NCBI RefSeq assembly: GCF_036961565.1
Contig: NZ_JBAMDD010000002.1
Coordinates: 62,001-126,000 of the forward strand
Source of the DNA: Chitinimonas sp036961565
GTDB taxonomy: Bacteria; Pseudomonadota; Gammaproteobacteria; Burkholderiales; Chitinimonadaceae
DNA length: 64,000 nucleotides
Direction: 5' to 3'
Made by a program: the position numbers and the translations under genes. This document shows positions 18,706-27,917 of the stretch, one piece after another (within the stretch, counting starts at the first letter, position 1; each line of letters opens with the position of its first letter). The notes beneath the pieces were generated by a model. That model searched no databases and was not told the DNA's origin. It saw only the letters and a list, made by a program, of their open reading frames with translations.

Positions 18706-21199
18706 GACGATCCTTGTCCAACTCATATTTGATAAAGGCTTCGGCAACCGCAGCCAGCAATTGCTCATCGTCCCAGGGCTTGGTCAGGAACTTGTAGATC
18801 GCACCATGATTGATGGCCTCGGTCACCGTTTTCAGATCGGTGTAGCCGGACAGGATCATGCGCACGGTAGCGGGGTACATATCCTTGACCCGGTTGAGGA
18901 ATTCGGTACCGCTCAGTTCCGGCATGCGCTGATCGGCCAGAATGACGCCGACCTCATGGGTAGCCAGCAGCTCGAACGCCTCGGTGGGGCTGGAGGTTGT
19001 CAGCACACAGTAACTGCCGCTACGCAGCAGCCGGCGCAGGGCCGCCAGCACGTGCTGCTCATCATCCAGCAGCAGCAAGGTCTGTTGCTCGCGCTCCTTG
19101 CGCCATGGCGGCAGCGTGGCGCGATCCGCCATCATGCTGGCACAGGCATCGGGTGGTAGCGGCCGGCTGAAGAGAAAGCCCTGTATCAGATCGCAACCGG
19201 CCTCGGCCAGCAGTGCCAATTGCCCCTCGGTCTCCACACCTTCGGCCACCACCTCCAGCCCCAGCTGGTGCGCCATGGCCGCCACCGTACGGGAAATGGC
19301 CAGGTCATCGGGATCGTTGGTGATGTCACTGACAAAGCTGCGGTCTATCTTCAGCTTGTCGACCGGGAAGCGCTTGAGGTAGCTGAGGTTGCAATAGCCG
19401 GTACCGAAGTCATCGATAGACAGATGTACTCCCATCTTGCGCAACTGCTTCATGACCTCGATGGTGGTGGTGGGCGCATGCATGGAGGTCGATTCGGTCA
19501 GCTCCAGCTCCAGCCATTGCGGCTCCAGCCCGCTGCTCGACAGTGCAGACCGTACCGTGGCCACCAGCGCGCCAGGCTGCGCCCACTGCGCCGATGCCAG
19601 GTTGACCGCCATGGTGATGGCCGGCAGGCCGGCGCGTTGCCAATCTGCCGCCTGTTGGCAGGCGGTATGCAGCACCCGTTCGCCCAAGGCGATGATCAAG
19701 CCCGATGCCTCGGCCAGCGGAATGAACTGCGCGGGCGGAATCAGCCCACGGGTGGGATGGCGCCAGCGTACCAAGGCCTCCACCGCCACGATACGGCCCG
19801 ACGCCAGGCTGGCTTGCGGCTGGTAGTGCAGTTCAAGCTGGCCCGCCCCTTGCAGCGCCTCGTGCAACTGGCCTTCTAGTATCAAGCGCTCATGTGCTTC
19901 GTCAGACAAGATGGCGCGGTAAAGCTGAAAACCAGAAGCCTGATCAAACACCGCCCGGTGCAGCGCGGCCTCGGCCGCCTGTACTGATGCCATGGGGTCG
20001 CCCCCCACACTATGCAGCGTGGCCCCCAGGTAGGCGGGCAGAAAGAATTCACGCTGGTCAAGGCGGTAGGGCTGCCTCAGTTGATCCAGCATGCGCTGCA
20101 ACTGCCTGGGCAGCTCTCCCTCGTCCTGTACTTCCAGCATCAGGGCAAAACTGTTTTCACCCACCTTGGCCAGCCAATCCCCCGCCTGCTGCCAGGATTG
20201 CAGACGGCGCGAGGCCTCCCGCAGCAACTGGTTGCAAGTGGCGATACCCATGCTGTCGCGCACTTCCGCCAAGCGCTCTATCCCTATCAGCACCAGCGCC
20301 AGCTGGTCAGGCTCGCGCTTGGGCGTGGCGCGCTGCAACCTGTGCTGCAACAGTTCGCGGTTGGGCAGGCCAGTCACGCTGTCGTAGTGGCGCAGGAAAT
20401 AAGCCTGCTGCTCAGCCTTTTCCTGCTCGGTCACATCGATGCCTGCCAGCACCACGTATTCGGATTCCGACCCCAGCCGCTGCAGCCTGCCGGCGGACCA
20501 GAGTATGGCGCGGCAACCATCCAGGGTGGTGCGCCAGGGCGACTGCCCACCTGCCTCCCTGTGCCCGTCCGCATCCAGCTGGGCAAACTGCTGCCGCAGC
20601 CCTTCGCGCTCCTCTTCTGCAGCAAACAGGTTCCAGTAATCCAACCCGGCCACGGCCTCCTGCGTCTGCCCTATTGCGCTCTCTGCCGCCGGGTTCAGCC
20701 GGGTAATACGCCCCCCGTGATCCAGCACCACAATCAAGGCACCCGTGGTGTTCAGCACTGCCCGCAGCAACTGCCGCTCGTGATCCAGCTCCTGCTGCAT
20801 GCGGCGCTGGTCCCGCATGGCATCGCTCTCCGCCAGGGCACGTAGCACCACCACCGGTAGCCGGGCCAGATTCTGCTTGAGCACATAATCGGTTGCCCCC
20901 ATCCGCAGGGTTTCCACTGCCCGCTCTTCGCCCAGCGACCCTGTCACAAACACAAAAGGCACATCGGGTGCCAGCTCGCGCCGCAGCAATAGGGCCGAGA
21001 GGCCGTCATATTGCGGCAGAGTGTAGTCCCCCAAAATCAGATCCGGCTGCCAGCTCTGCAAGGCGGAGCGGTAGTCGCTCTCGTTGCTGACATGGTGTAT
21101 TTCCATCACCAGGCCAGCCCGCCTCAATGCGTCGCTGGTCAGCTCCACATCCGCCGGCACATCCTCCAGCATCAATACCTTGATCAGTGAGCGCTCCAT
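18698..21199 (-). CDS. REC-PAS-GGDEF(degenerate)-EAL-REC c-di-GMP signalling protein
   Basis: The 833-residue protein has an N-terminal receiver (~7-125, phospho-Asp58 in ILGDYTLPQ), a PAS domain (~150-270), a GGDEF domain (~280-430) whose active-site loop reads VGENS in place of GGDEF, an EAL domain (~440-680) and a second receiver at the C-terminus (~705-825: LLDDEQHVLAALRRLL, ADQRMPEL, LTKPWDDEQL). The EAL part keeps EALVRW, DDFGTGYCN, KIDRSFV and AEGVET, so c-di-GMP hydrolysis is likely, while cyclase activity is very unlikely. The altered GGDEF may bind GTP as a regulator. Two receivers of different sub-families suggest input from two kinases. Confidence 0.94.
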   Translation of the reverse strand: MERSLIKVLMLEDVPADVELTSDALRRAGLVMEIHHVSNESDYRSALQSWQPDLILGDYTLPQYDGLSALLLRRELAPDVPFVFVTGSLGEERAVETLRMGATDYVLKQNLARLPVVVLRALAESDAMRDQRRMQQELDHERQLLRAVLNTTGALIVVLDHGGRITRLNPAAESAIGQTQEAVAGLDYWNLFAAEEEREGLRQQFAQLDADGHREAGGQSPWRTTLDGCRAILWSAGRLQRLGSESEYVVLAGIDVTEQEKAEQQAYFLRHYDSVTGLPNRELLQHRLQRATPKREPDQLALVLIGIERLAEVRDSMGIATCNQLLREASRRLQSWQQAGDWLAKVGENSFALMLEVQDEGELPRQLQRMLDQLRQPYRLDQREFFLPAYLGATLHSVGGDPMASVQAAEAALHRAVFDQASGFQLYRAILSDEAHERLILEGQLHEALQGAGQLELHYQPQASLASGRIVAVEALVRWRHPTRGLIPPAQFIPLAEASGLIIALGERVLHTACQQAADWQRAGLPAITMAVNLASAQWAQPGALVATVRSALSSSGLEPQWLELELTESTSMHAPTTTIEVMKQLRKMGVHLSIDDFGTGYCNLSYLKRFPVDKLKIDRSFVSDITNDPDDLAISRTVAAMAHQLGLEVVAEGVETEGQLALLAEAGCDLIQGFLFSRPLPPDACASMMADRATLPPWRKEREQQTLLLLDDEQHVLAALRRLLRSGSYCVLTTSSPTEAFELLATHEVGVILADQRMPELSGTEFLNRVKDMYPATVRMILSGYTDLKTVTEAINHGAIYKFLTKPWDDEQLLAAVAEAFIKYELDKDRHG

Positions 21200-21211
21200 G
21201 ACCAGCCCGTC

Positions 21212-22330
21212 TCAATGCCCGGATAGGGCTGGTGGATAAACTTCGCCCGGCGCCGGGAAAAGCGCCTCTTGCGGTAGCGCAAAGCCAAAAGTCGCCCCCT
21301 GCCCGCGCTCCCCCTGTGCCCATACCCGTCCACCGTGCCGACTGACAATACGGGCCACGATGGCAAGGCCGATACCATCGCCAGGGAACTCATCAGGCCC
21401 GTGCAGACGCTGGAATACCTTGAAAAGCTTGGCAGCGTAGCGCGGATCAAAGCCCACACCGTTGTCGTACACCTCATACAGGCATTCGCCTGCCTCCCGC
21501 CGCCCCCGTATGGTGATGTGCGCATTGCGCCCAGGTTGCTGGTACTTGATGGCATTCGTCAGCAGTTGCAGCCATAGCTGTTTGAGCAGCGGGCGGTCAC
21601 ACCAGACCGAAGGCAGTGCATCTACCTCGAACTCCCCGCCAAACTCCCCACCCACGTCCAGCCAGGCATCGCGCACCAGCGACGTCATGTCAGTGGTTGC
21701 CGGCGCCATGGGCTGGTTGGTAATGCGCGATAGCAGCAGGAGCTTGTCGATCAAGCGGCACACCGTACGGCCGCTATCCCGCACCACCCCCAACAGGCGC
21801 TTGTCCTCCTCGTCCAGCCGTTCGGCCGCCCGTCGCTCCAGCATGCCGGAGAACCCGTCTATGGCGCGGAGCGGCGCCCGCAGATCATGCGAAATCGAGT
21901 AGCACAGGTCATCCAGTTCACGGGTTACGGTCTCGAGGCGTGCCTGCAGCAGCTGCTCGCGGCCATCCGGCCTGGGTGTATCGCGCACTACGCGGCAATT
22001 CAACAGCAGGGCAATCACCTTTCCCTCGCGGTCCTGCAAGCCTTCTATGGCTATCTGGTAGTCGCAGCCCACTCCTTGCCGGTCGGTCAGCTGCAAGCGG
22101 GTGTTGACCTCCTCCCCCGCCCATCCCCGCGCCAAGTGTGGCGACAGCAGATTGCTCATGCTGGCCGGCCCCACGCCACTACGCTGCATCATTACCTGCC
22201 AGGCATGGTTGGCCAACAGCAGCTCGCCTTCCCGGCCAAAGGTGGCGGTTGCCACATCCTGCGCCCCCTCTGTCACCACCACAGGCGGCCTGGTCGAGGC
22301 GAGCACGGCATTCGCATTATCGGCATTCAT
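21212..22330 (-). CDS. Cytoplasmic sensor histidine kinase, phytochrome-kinase type
   Basis: The 372-residue protein has an N-terminal PAS-like domain (~20-115), then a HisKA of the YSISHDLRAPLRAIDGFSGM type and a HATPase with LWLQLLTNAIKYQ, YDNGVGFDPRYA and GDGIGLAIVARI. This kinase class is found in bacteriophytochromes and related soluble kinases and typically pairs with small Rcp1-like receivers, as encoded directly upstream at 22327 with a four-base ATGA overlap. No chromophore-binding GAF/PHY domain is present. No membrane segments are seen. Confidence 0.92.
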   Translation of the reverse strand: MNADNANAVLASTRPPVVVTEGAQDVATATFGREGELLLANHAWQVMMQRSGVGPASMSNLLSPHLARGWAGEEVNTRLQLTDRQGVGCDYQIAIEGLQDREGKVIALLLNCRVVRDTPRPDGREQLLQARLETVTRELDDLCYSISHDLRAPLRAIDGFSGMLERRAAERLDEEDKRLLGVVRDSGRTVCRLIDKLLLLSRITNQPMAPATTDMTSLVRDAWLDVGGEFGGEFEVDALPSVWCDRPLLKQLWLQLLTNAIKYQQPGRNAHITIRGRREAGECLYEVYDNGVGFDPRYAAKLFKVFQRLHGPDEFPGDGIGLAIVARIVSRHGGRVWAQGERGQGATFGFALPQEALFPAPGEVYPPALSGH

Positions 22331-22776
22331 ACATCCCTCCTGGGCGCGGGACGGTTCAGCACCAGCCAGTACAGCCCCAACTGGCGGGATGCCTGGACAA
22401 ACTGGTCGTAATCCACCGGTTTTTGCACATAGCTATTGGCAAAATGGTCGTAGGCCTCCAGCCGATCCCTATCCTCGTTGGACGAGGTCAGTATGATCAC
22501 CGGCAGATGGCGTATGCGTGCATCGCCGCGTATGGCCCGCAATACTTCCAGTCCGGGCAATAGCGGCAGATTGAGATCCAGCAGCACCACGGCTGGCATA
22601 TCCGTCACATCACGGCCCGCATGGTCTCCCTGGGCAAACAGGTAATCCAGCGCAGCCAGGCCGTTGCGCATACGCAGGATGGGGTTGCCTATGCGTGCCT
22701 CCTGAAAGGCCATGGCCGTCAGCTCGGCATCGGCATCGCTGTCTTCCACCAGCAGGATGATCTGCTCGTTGTTCAT
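22327..22776 (-). CDS. Rcp1-like single-domain response regulator
   Basis: The 149-residue protein is a stand-alone receiver: LVEDSDADAELTAMAF, phospho-Asp in VVLLDLNLP, ILTSSNEDRD and YVQKPVDYDQF. The insertions and the C-terminal LGLYWLVLN match the Rcp1 family of phytochrome-associated receivers. It overlaps the genes on both sides by four bases, placing it between two kinases that share the same HisKA type. It likely takes phosphate from one or both. It resembles the receiver at 30465. Confidence 0.93.
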   Translation of the reverse strand: MNNEQIILLVEDSDADAELTAMAFQEARIGNPILRMRNGLAALDYLFAQGDHAGRDVTDMPAVVLLDLNLPLLPGLEVLRAIRGDARIRHLPVIILTSSNEDRDRLEAYDHFANSYVQKPVDYDQFVQASRQLGLYWLVLNRPAPRRDV

Positions 22777-25688
22777 GCCACGGCCTCCAGCGTGAAGTAA
22801 AAGCAGGCACCCTGGCCGGGTGTGGCCTCGGCCCAGACCCGGCCTTCATGGCGGGTTACGATGCGCTGGACGATGCTGAGCCCTATGCCGGTGCCACTGA
22901 ACTCGCTGTCGTCGTGCAGGCGATGAAAGGGGCTGAACAGCTTGCTGGCATAGCGCATGTCAAAACCGGCCCCGTTATCCCGCACATAGAATGCTGGGCA
23001 GCCATCACTCACCGTTGCACCCACCTCAATCAGGGCGGCTTGCCGGTGGGCGGTGAACTTCCAGGCGTTTCCCAGCAGGTTCTCCATCAGGATGCCCACC
23101 AGCCGTGCGTCAGCCTGTACCGGCAGCGACCCGGCCAGGGTGGTGGCTACCTGGCGCGTCGGATCGCGCTCGGCCAGCGAGGCCAGCAAGCGCGAGGCCA
23201 CGGCCGCTAGTTCCACCCGCTCGCGGTGGACGTGCTGCCGGGTAATATGGGCAAGATTGAGCAGGTCATCTATCAAGTGCCCCATCTGCTGCGCAGCCGT
23301 GCGTACACGAGCCAGATAGTGCTGTTCCTGCGCATCCAGCTTGTCGCCGGCGTGGCTGAGCAAGGCACGGCTGAAACCGTCGATGCTGCGCAGCGGCGCC
23401 CGCAAATCGTGCGATACCGAGTAGCTGAACGACTCCAGCTCGGCATTGACGCTCTCCAGCTCCCTGGCCCATTGCCGGCGCCGCTGTGCCATGCCCAGAT
23501 GGGTGCGCACACGTGCCAGCAACTCGCGGGTGGAGAACGGCTTGACCATATAGTCGTCTGCGCCGGTATCGATACCCTCCAGCATCGGCTCCTCGCCGGC
23601 CCTGGCCGACAACAGCAGCACCGGGATCTGCGCCGTGGCGCTTGCCCGCCGGAGCGCGCGCAGCAGGCCTACGCCATCTAGCCGGGGCATCATCACATCG
23701 CTGACCACCATATCGGGGGGTGCCGCCAGCGCCTGGGCCAGCGCGTCCTCGCCATCCACGGCCAGGCTTATCTGCCAGTGCGCAGACAATATCCCGCTCA
23801 GGTAGTGACGCATGTCCAGGTTGTCGTCCACCACCAGGATGCGTGCCATCTGGGCAGGTGCAGCTTCGGCTGGCAGTGCCGCCACGGCGGCCTGGCCACC
23901 AGCGGGCTGCCCCAGCCAGGTTGCAGCATCCAGCAGGTAGGCCCGCTTGCCGTCCGATGCAGGTATCCATGCTTCATCCTGGCATTGGCTGGCAGGCAGA
24001 TGGGCACGGCCGCTGGGCAGGAAAACCCGGAAGCGGCTGCCTTGCCCTTCCACACTGTCTACCGTCACCCGGCCACCATGCAATGCCACGAACTCCTGCA
24101 CCAGCGACAAGCCTATGCCGCTGCCTTCAAAGCTGCGCCCCCGCGTGCCCTCAACCCGGTGGAAACGCTCGAACATGCGCGGCAACTCGGCGGCGGGTAT
24201 GCCACAGCCTGTATCCCAGACCTCCAGCTCAGCGCCCTGCCCCAACCAACGCAGCCTTACCCCTATCTCGCCCTGCCAGGTGAACTTGAAGGCATTGGAC
24301 AATAAATTGAGTACGATTTTTTCCCATAGCGCCGCATCGACATAGAGTGGTTCCGGCAAGGCCGGGCAATCCACCACCAACCGCAAGCCGGCTTGCTCCA
24401 GCAGCGACTGGAAGCTACCTGCCAGCCCTGTGGTCAGGCCTGCCAGATCGGTCGGCGCAAAACGCCCCTGCAGGCGGCCCGATTCGATGCGGGCGAAGTC
24501 CAGCAAGCTGTTGACCAGGCTGAGCAAGCGTACCGCACTGCGGTGTGTCGCCTGCAGATGGTCGCCATCCAGCGTACCCCCAGGCTCGGATAATGCCGAC
24601 TCGACATGGCCCAGTATCAGGGTCAGCGGCGTACGAAACTCATGGCTGACATTGTTGAAGAACGTGGTCTTGGCCCTGTCCAGCATCGCCAGCTGCTCGG
24701 CACGCCGGCGTTCATGCTGGTAGGCATCGACATTTCCCAACACCCGCGACAGGTGTTGCGCCGCCAGGCGCAGGAAATCCATATAGGCCTCGTCCAGCGC
24801 GCGCCGTGGGCTGATGCCGGCAATCAGCCAGCCATAGGGCAGGCCTGCACCAGCACGCACCAGGGGGAGCATGGCGGCCGTGGAAGCCGACTCTGGCCAG
24901 GGGCCGCCAGGCAGGTGGCCAAATCGCGCTGCCAGATCACGCAGCACCTGCACTTGCCCACCTTGCAGCGCCAAACCTGGCGCCCAGCCATCGGTGCTGG
25001 ACAGCGATATCTCCAGGGGCGCACCGGCAGCGCCCGCCACCATATTGGCCTGGGCAGCCAGGCGGGCTGTCTGGCCATCGTCGGACAACAGGTAGAACAG
25101 CACAAAGGGGAGATCGTGTTGATGGCGCGACAGCACCTCGGCGGCCTGTATGCAGGCTTCGTCAAAACCGGGGGCGGCCAGTTGCTCGCCCAGCTCGCGC
25201 AGGGCGGCAAGCCGGCGATGCGAAATCACCTGTTCGGTGACCTCGGCAACGGTCTCAAATATGCCCCCCACCACGCCACCTTCAGCACGCGCCGGGGTAT
25301 AGGAAAAAGTAAAGTAGGCTTCTTCAAGATAGCCGTTACGCTCAACCGAGAACGGAGAGGCCTCGACCCAGACCGCTTCGCCGCTGTCGAACACGCTGGC
25401 CATCATGTCGCGTATCAGATGCCATATCTCGGACCAGCAATCCGCCGCACGCTGGCCCAACGCCGCTGGATGCTTGGCGCCGAGGATGACCCGGTAGGCG
25501 TCGTTGTAGAGCTGAACCCGCTCCTCCCCCCAGAAGATCACCGAAGGGAAACGCGATGCCAGACAGAGTTCCGCCAGGGTCTGGAGACTTTGCGGCCAGT
25601 GCGCCATGGCGCCTAGCGGGGTGCGCGACCAATCCATCTGCTGAACCAGCTCGCGCATGGGAACGGTGGCACAGGCCGGCGTGACCAT
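22773..25688 (-). CDS. Large hybrid kinase with two kinase cores around a receiver (PAS-GAF-HK-REC-HK)
   Basis: From ATG 25688 (AGAGGA ribosome site) the protein is 971 residues. It has a PAS-like N-terminus (~20-150), a GAF-like region (~160-330), a first kinase core (HisKA with NNVSHEFRTPLTLI, HATPase with VLNLLSNAFKF and GSGIGLSLVQ), a receiver (~630-745: LVVDDNLDMRHYL, phospho-Asp in MVVSDVMMP, VKPFSTREL) and a second kinase core of a different type (YSVSHDLRAPLRSIDGF, then GTGIGLSIVQ). Both H-box His residues and the receiver Asp are present. The second kinase core resembles those at 21212 and 28551. No TM segment is seen. An upstream TTG at 25715 is in frame but less likely. Confidence 0.92.
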   Translation of the reverse strand: MVTPACATVPMRELVQQMDWSRTPLGAMAHWPQSLQTLAELCLASRFPSVIFWGEERVQLYNDAYRVILGAKHPAALGQRAADCWSEIWHLIRDMMASVFDSGEAVWVEASPFSVERNGYLEEAYFTFSYTPARAEGGVVGGIFETVAEVTEQVISHRRLAALRELGEQLAAPGFDEACIQAAEVLSRHQHDLPFVLFYLLSDDGQTARLAAQANMVAGAAGAPLEISLSSTDGWAPGLALQGGQVQVLRDLAARFGHLPGGPWPESASTAAMLPLVRAGAGLPYGWLIAGISPRRALDEAYMDFLRLAAQHLSRVLGNVDAYQHERRRAEQLAMLDRAKTTFFNNVSHEFRTPLTLILGHVESALSEPGGTLDGDHLQATHRSAVRLLSLVNSLLDFARIESGRLQGRFAPTDLAGLTTGLAGSFQSLLEQAGLRLVVDCPALPEPLYVDAALWEKIVLNLLSNAFKFTWQGEIGVRLRWLGQGAELEVWDTGCGIPAAELPRMFERFHRVEGTRGRSFEGSGIGLSLVQEFVALHGGRVTVDSVEGQGSRFRVFLPSGRAHLPASQCQDEAWIPASDGKRAYLLDAATWLGQPAGGQAAVAALPAEAAPAQMARILVVDDNLDMRHYLSGILSAHWQISLAVDGEDALAQALAAPPDMVVSDVMMPRLDGVGLLRALRRASATAQIPVLLLSARAGEEPMLEGIDTGADDYMVKPFSTRELLARVRTHLGMAQRRRQWARELESVNAELESFSYSVSHDLRAPLRSIDGFSRALLSHAGDKLDAQEQHYLARVRTAAQQMGHLIDDLLNLAHITRQHVHRERVELAAVASRLLASLAERDPTRQVATTLAGSLPVQADARLVGILMENLLGNAWKFTAHRQAALIEVGATVSDGCPAFYVRDNGAGFDMRYASKLFSPFHRLHDDSEFSGTGIGLSIVQRIVTRHEGRVWAEATPGQGACFYFTLEAVA

Positions 25689-26000
25689 ACACAGACTTCC
25701 TCTCTCCGATACCAATCTCGCTGCCGTAGCGGCGATCCGCGCCTCCCATCGTTGCAGGAAGTCTTTATAGGCCTAGCCTTTACCTTGGCGGCATGGCTCT
25801 GCTCTTCTTGCAGTCAAGTTGGCGACAAGGGAATAGTCAAGGAATCAGATACCTCCCGCCGCCCGACAGCCTCGCCGCGCCGCCGGGCAGTGGGGTAGGC
25901 ATACAACAGTTAGGCCTTGCGTCACCAAGGGCAACACCTATAGTCGATAGACCTGCCGGATAGAGCAGGAAACACCCATAAATCAAGCAGGAGGATAGCG
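25689..26000. other. Divergent promoter region between two signalling loci
   Basis: The 312 bases between the divergent genes hold no credible coding frame. One plausible promoter for the plus-strand operon is seen at 25917-25944. No clear promoter pair is seen for the minus-strand run. A run of GCCGCCCGAC/GCCGCCGGGC around 25858-25890 can form a short GC-rich stem. Confidence 0.5.
25917..25944 (+). promoter_or_regulatory. Candidate sigma-70 promoter for the TonB receptor operon
   Basis: TTGCGT at 25917-25922, a 16-base spacer and TATAGT at 25939-25944. It lies about 55 bases before the ATG at 26001. Assigned by eye. Confidence 0.4.
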
Positions 26001-27917
26001 ATGCGGGACGACCCCCTTGGTGGATCAGCGCGCCTGACCCACCACTCTGCCATGTGGGTAGTCGCCTTGGTGTGCTCGCTGCCTACGCTGGCCAACGGTA
26101 TGCCTGCGGCCGAACTGGCCGACCTCAGCATAGAGGAGCTGGCGAATATCGAGGTCACCTCGGCATCCAAACAGGCCGAATCCCTGTCTCTGACCAGCGC
26201 TTCGCTGTTTGTCATCACCGGCGAAGACCTGCGCCGCAGCGGCAAGACCACCCTGCCGGAAGCCTTGCGCCTGGCGCCCAATCTGCAGGTAGCGCGGATT
26301 GATGCGCGCAACTATGCCGTCTCGGCACGCGGCATGAACGATGCCTTCACCAACAAGATGCTGGTGCTGATCGATGGCCGGGTGATCTACTCGCCGCTGT
26401 TCTCCGGCGTATTCTGGGATGCCCAGGATGTGGTGCTGGAGGACATCGCCCGCATCGAGGTCATCAGCGGCCCCGGTGCTACGCAATGGGGCGCCAATGC
26501 CGTCAATGGCGTCATCAATATCATCAGCAAGCGGGCGCAGGACACCCAGGGCGGCCTGATCAGCCTGGACCGCAGCCACCAGCAGGGCAATGGCGTCGTC
26601 CGCTGGGGGAGCGCCCTGCCCAGTAACGGCCACTTCCGCCTGTATGCCAAACATGCCGAACAGGACGACACCTACCGCGCCAACAGCACCCGCACCGCCA
26701 CCGGCATGCGGCGCAACCAGTATGGCTTCCGCGCCGACTGGGATGGCGGTTTCAGGTTGCAGGGCGATACCTACCAGGCCGCGCTGCACCAGGCGGGCAC
26801 CCGCAATATCCTGACCCGTGGCCACAATCTGCTGGGGAGCTGGAGCCGTACGCTAGCCCAGGGTGGCCAGTTCTATCTGCAAGCCTATATCGACCGCACC
26901 AGGCGCGACCAACCCGGTGCCTATATTGATGAGCTGAACACTACTGAGTTGGAATTCCAGCACCATCAGCCTCTGAATGCGCATCACCGGCTTAGCTGGG
27001 GTGCCGGCTATCGCCAGGCCAAAGACCATATCCGCCCACAGACTCGCGGCTTTGCCTTCCTGCCGGTAAAGCAGGATCTCTACTGGGGCCATCTCTATGT
27101 CCAGGATGAAATCAGCCTGAGCGATACCCTGCGGCTGATACTGGGCGTAAAGCTGGAGTGCAACAATTACAGCGGACTGGAAGCCATGCCCAATCTCCGC
27201 TGGAATTGGGCATTCGACGACAAGCACCAACTATGGGGAGCCGTCTCTCGCGCCGTCCGAGCGCCATCGCGCATAGACCGGGATTTTTACGTCCCGGCCG
27301 TAGCCCCCTACATGATCGCCGGCGGCCCCAACTTTGCCGCCGAGACCGCCGATACGGCAGAACTGGGCTATCGGGGCCTGCCCAGCGGCGTGCTGTCCTA
27401 TTCAGCTACGCTGTTTTATACCCGCTACGACAAGCTGCGCAGCGGCGAACCCAACCCCAACGGCGCAGGCAACGCCGTACTCTCCAACAAGATAGCCGGC
27501 CATATCACCGGCATGGAGCTATGGGGAAACTGGCAGGTAAAGCCCTCCTGGCGACTCAGCGGCGGCTGGGTGGCCCAGCACAAGCGCCTGAGCCGCAAGG
27601 CCGACAGCCGCGACAACAACGGCGCCCAGAACATGGGCGCCGACCCCAACCACTACTGGAGCCTGCGCTCGCAGCACGACCTGGCCGCCAATATGACGCT
27701 GGACCTGGCCCTGCGCAGGGTAGGCGCCATACCCCGGCCAGCCGTGCCCGCCTACACCACGCTGGACGCCAGTTGGTCGTGGTCGCCCCAGCCTGGGCTG
27801 GAGCTGGCACTCACCGCCCAGAACCTGCTGGGCGATCACCACCCCGAGTTCGCCAACGCACCGGCGCGCAGTGAATACGGACGGGAGGCGCATGTACAGC
27901 TGCGCTACCGATTCTGA
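26001..27917 (+). CDS. TonB-dependent outer-membrane receptor
   Basis: The 638-residue protein has a signal peptide (hydrophobic core AMWVVALVCSLPTLA, ~18-34), then an N-terminal segment (LADLSIEELANIEVTSASKQ) typical of TonB receptors paired with signalling genes. A plug domain follows (~60-165: GEDLRRSGKTTLPEALRLAP, RGMNDAFTNKMLVLIDGR, EVISGPGATQWGANAVNGVI), then a beta-barrel ending in YGREAHVQLRYRF with a terminal Phe. An AGGAGG ribosome site precedes the ATG. Downstream genes for a YfiR-like protein and a kinase overlap it, so it is probably a sensor-type receptor. The ligand is unknown; no siderophore genes are nearby. Confidence 0.93.
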   Translation: MRDDPLGGSARLTHHSAMWVVALVCSLPTLANGMPAAELADLSIEELANIEVTSASKQAESLSLTSASLFVITGEDLRRSGKTTLPEALRLAPNLQVARIDARNYAVSARGMNDAFTNKMLVLIDGRVIYSPLFSGVFWDAQDVVLEDIARIEVISGPGATQWGANAVNGVINIISKRAQDTQGGLISLDRSHQQGNGVVRWGSALPSNGHFRLYAKHAEQDDTYRANSTRTATGMRRNQYGFRADWDGGFRLQGDTYQAALHQAGTRNILTRGHNLLGSWSRTLAQGGQFYLQAYIDRTRRDQPGAYIDELNTTELEFQHHQPLNAHHRLSWGAGYRQAKDHIRPQTRGFAFLPVKQDLYWGHLYVQDEISLSDTLRLILGVKLECNNYSGLEAMPNLRWNWAFDDKHQLWGAVSRAVRAPSRIDRDFYVPAVAPYMIAGGPNFAAETADTAELGYRGLPSGVLSYSATLFYTRYDKLRSGEPNPNGAGNAVLSNKIAGHITGMELWGNWQVKPSWRLSGGWVAQHKRLSRKADSRDNNGAQNMGADPNHYWSLRSQHDLAANMTLDLALRRVGAIPRPAVPAYTTLDASWSWSPQPGLELALTAQNLLGDHHPEFANAPARSEYGREAHVQLRYRF

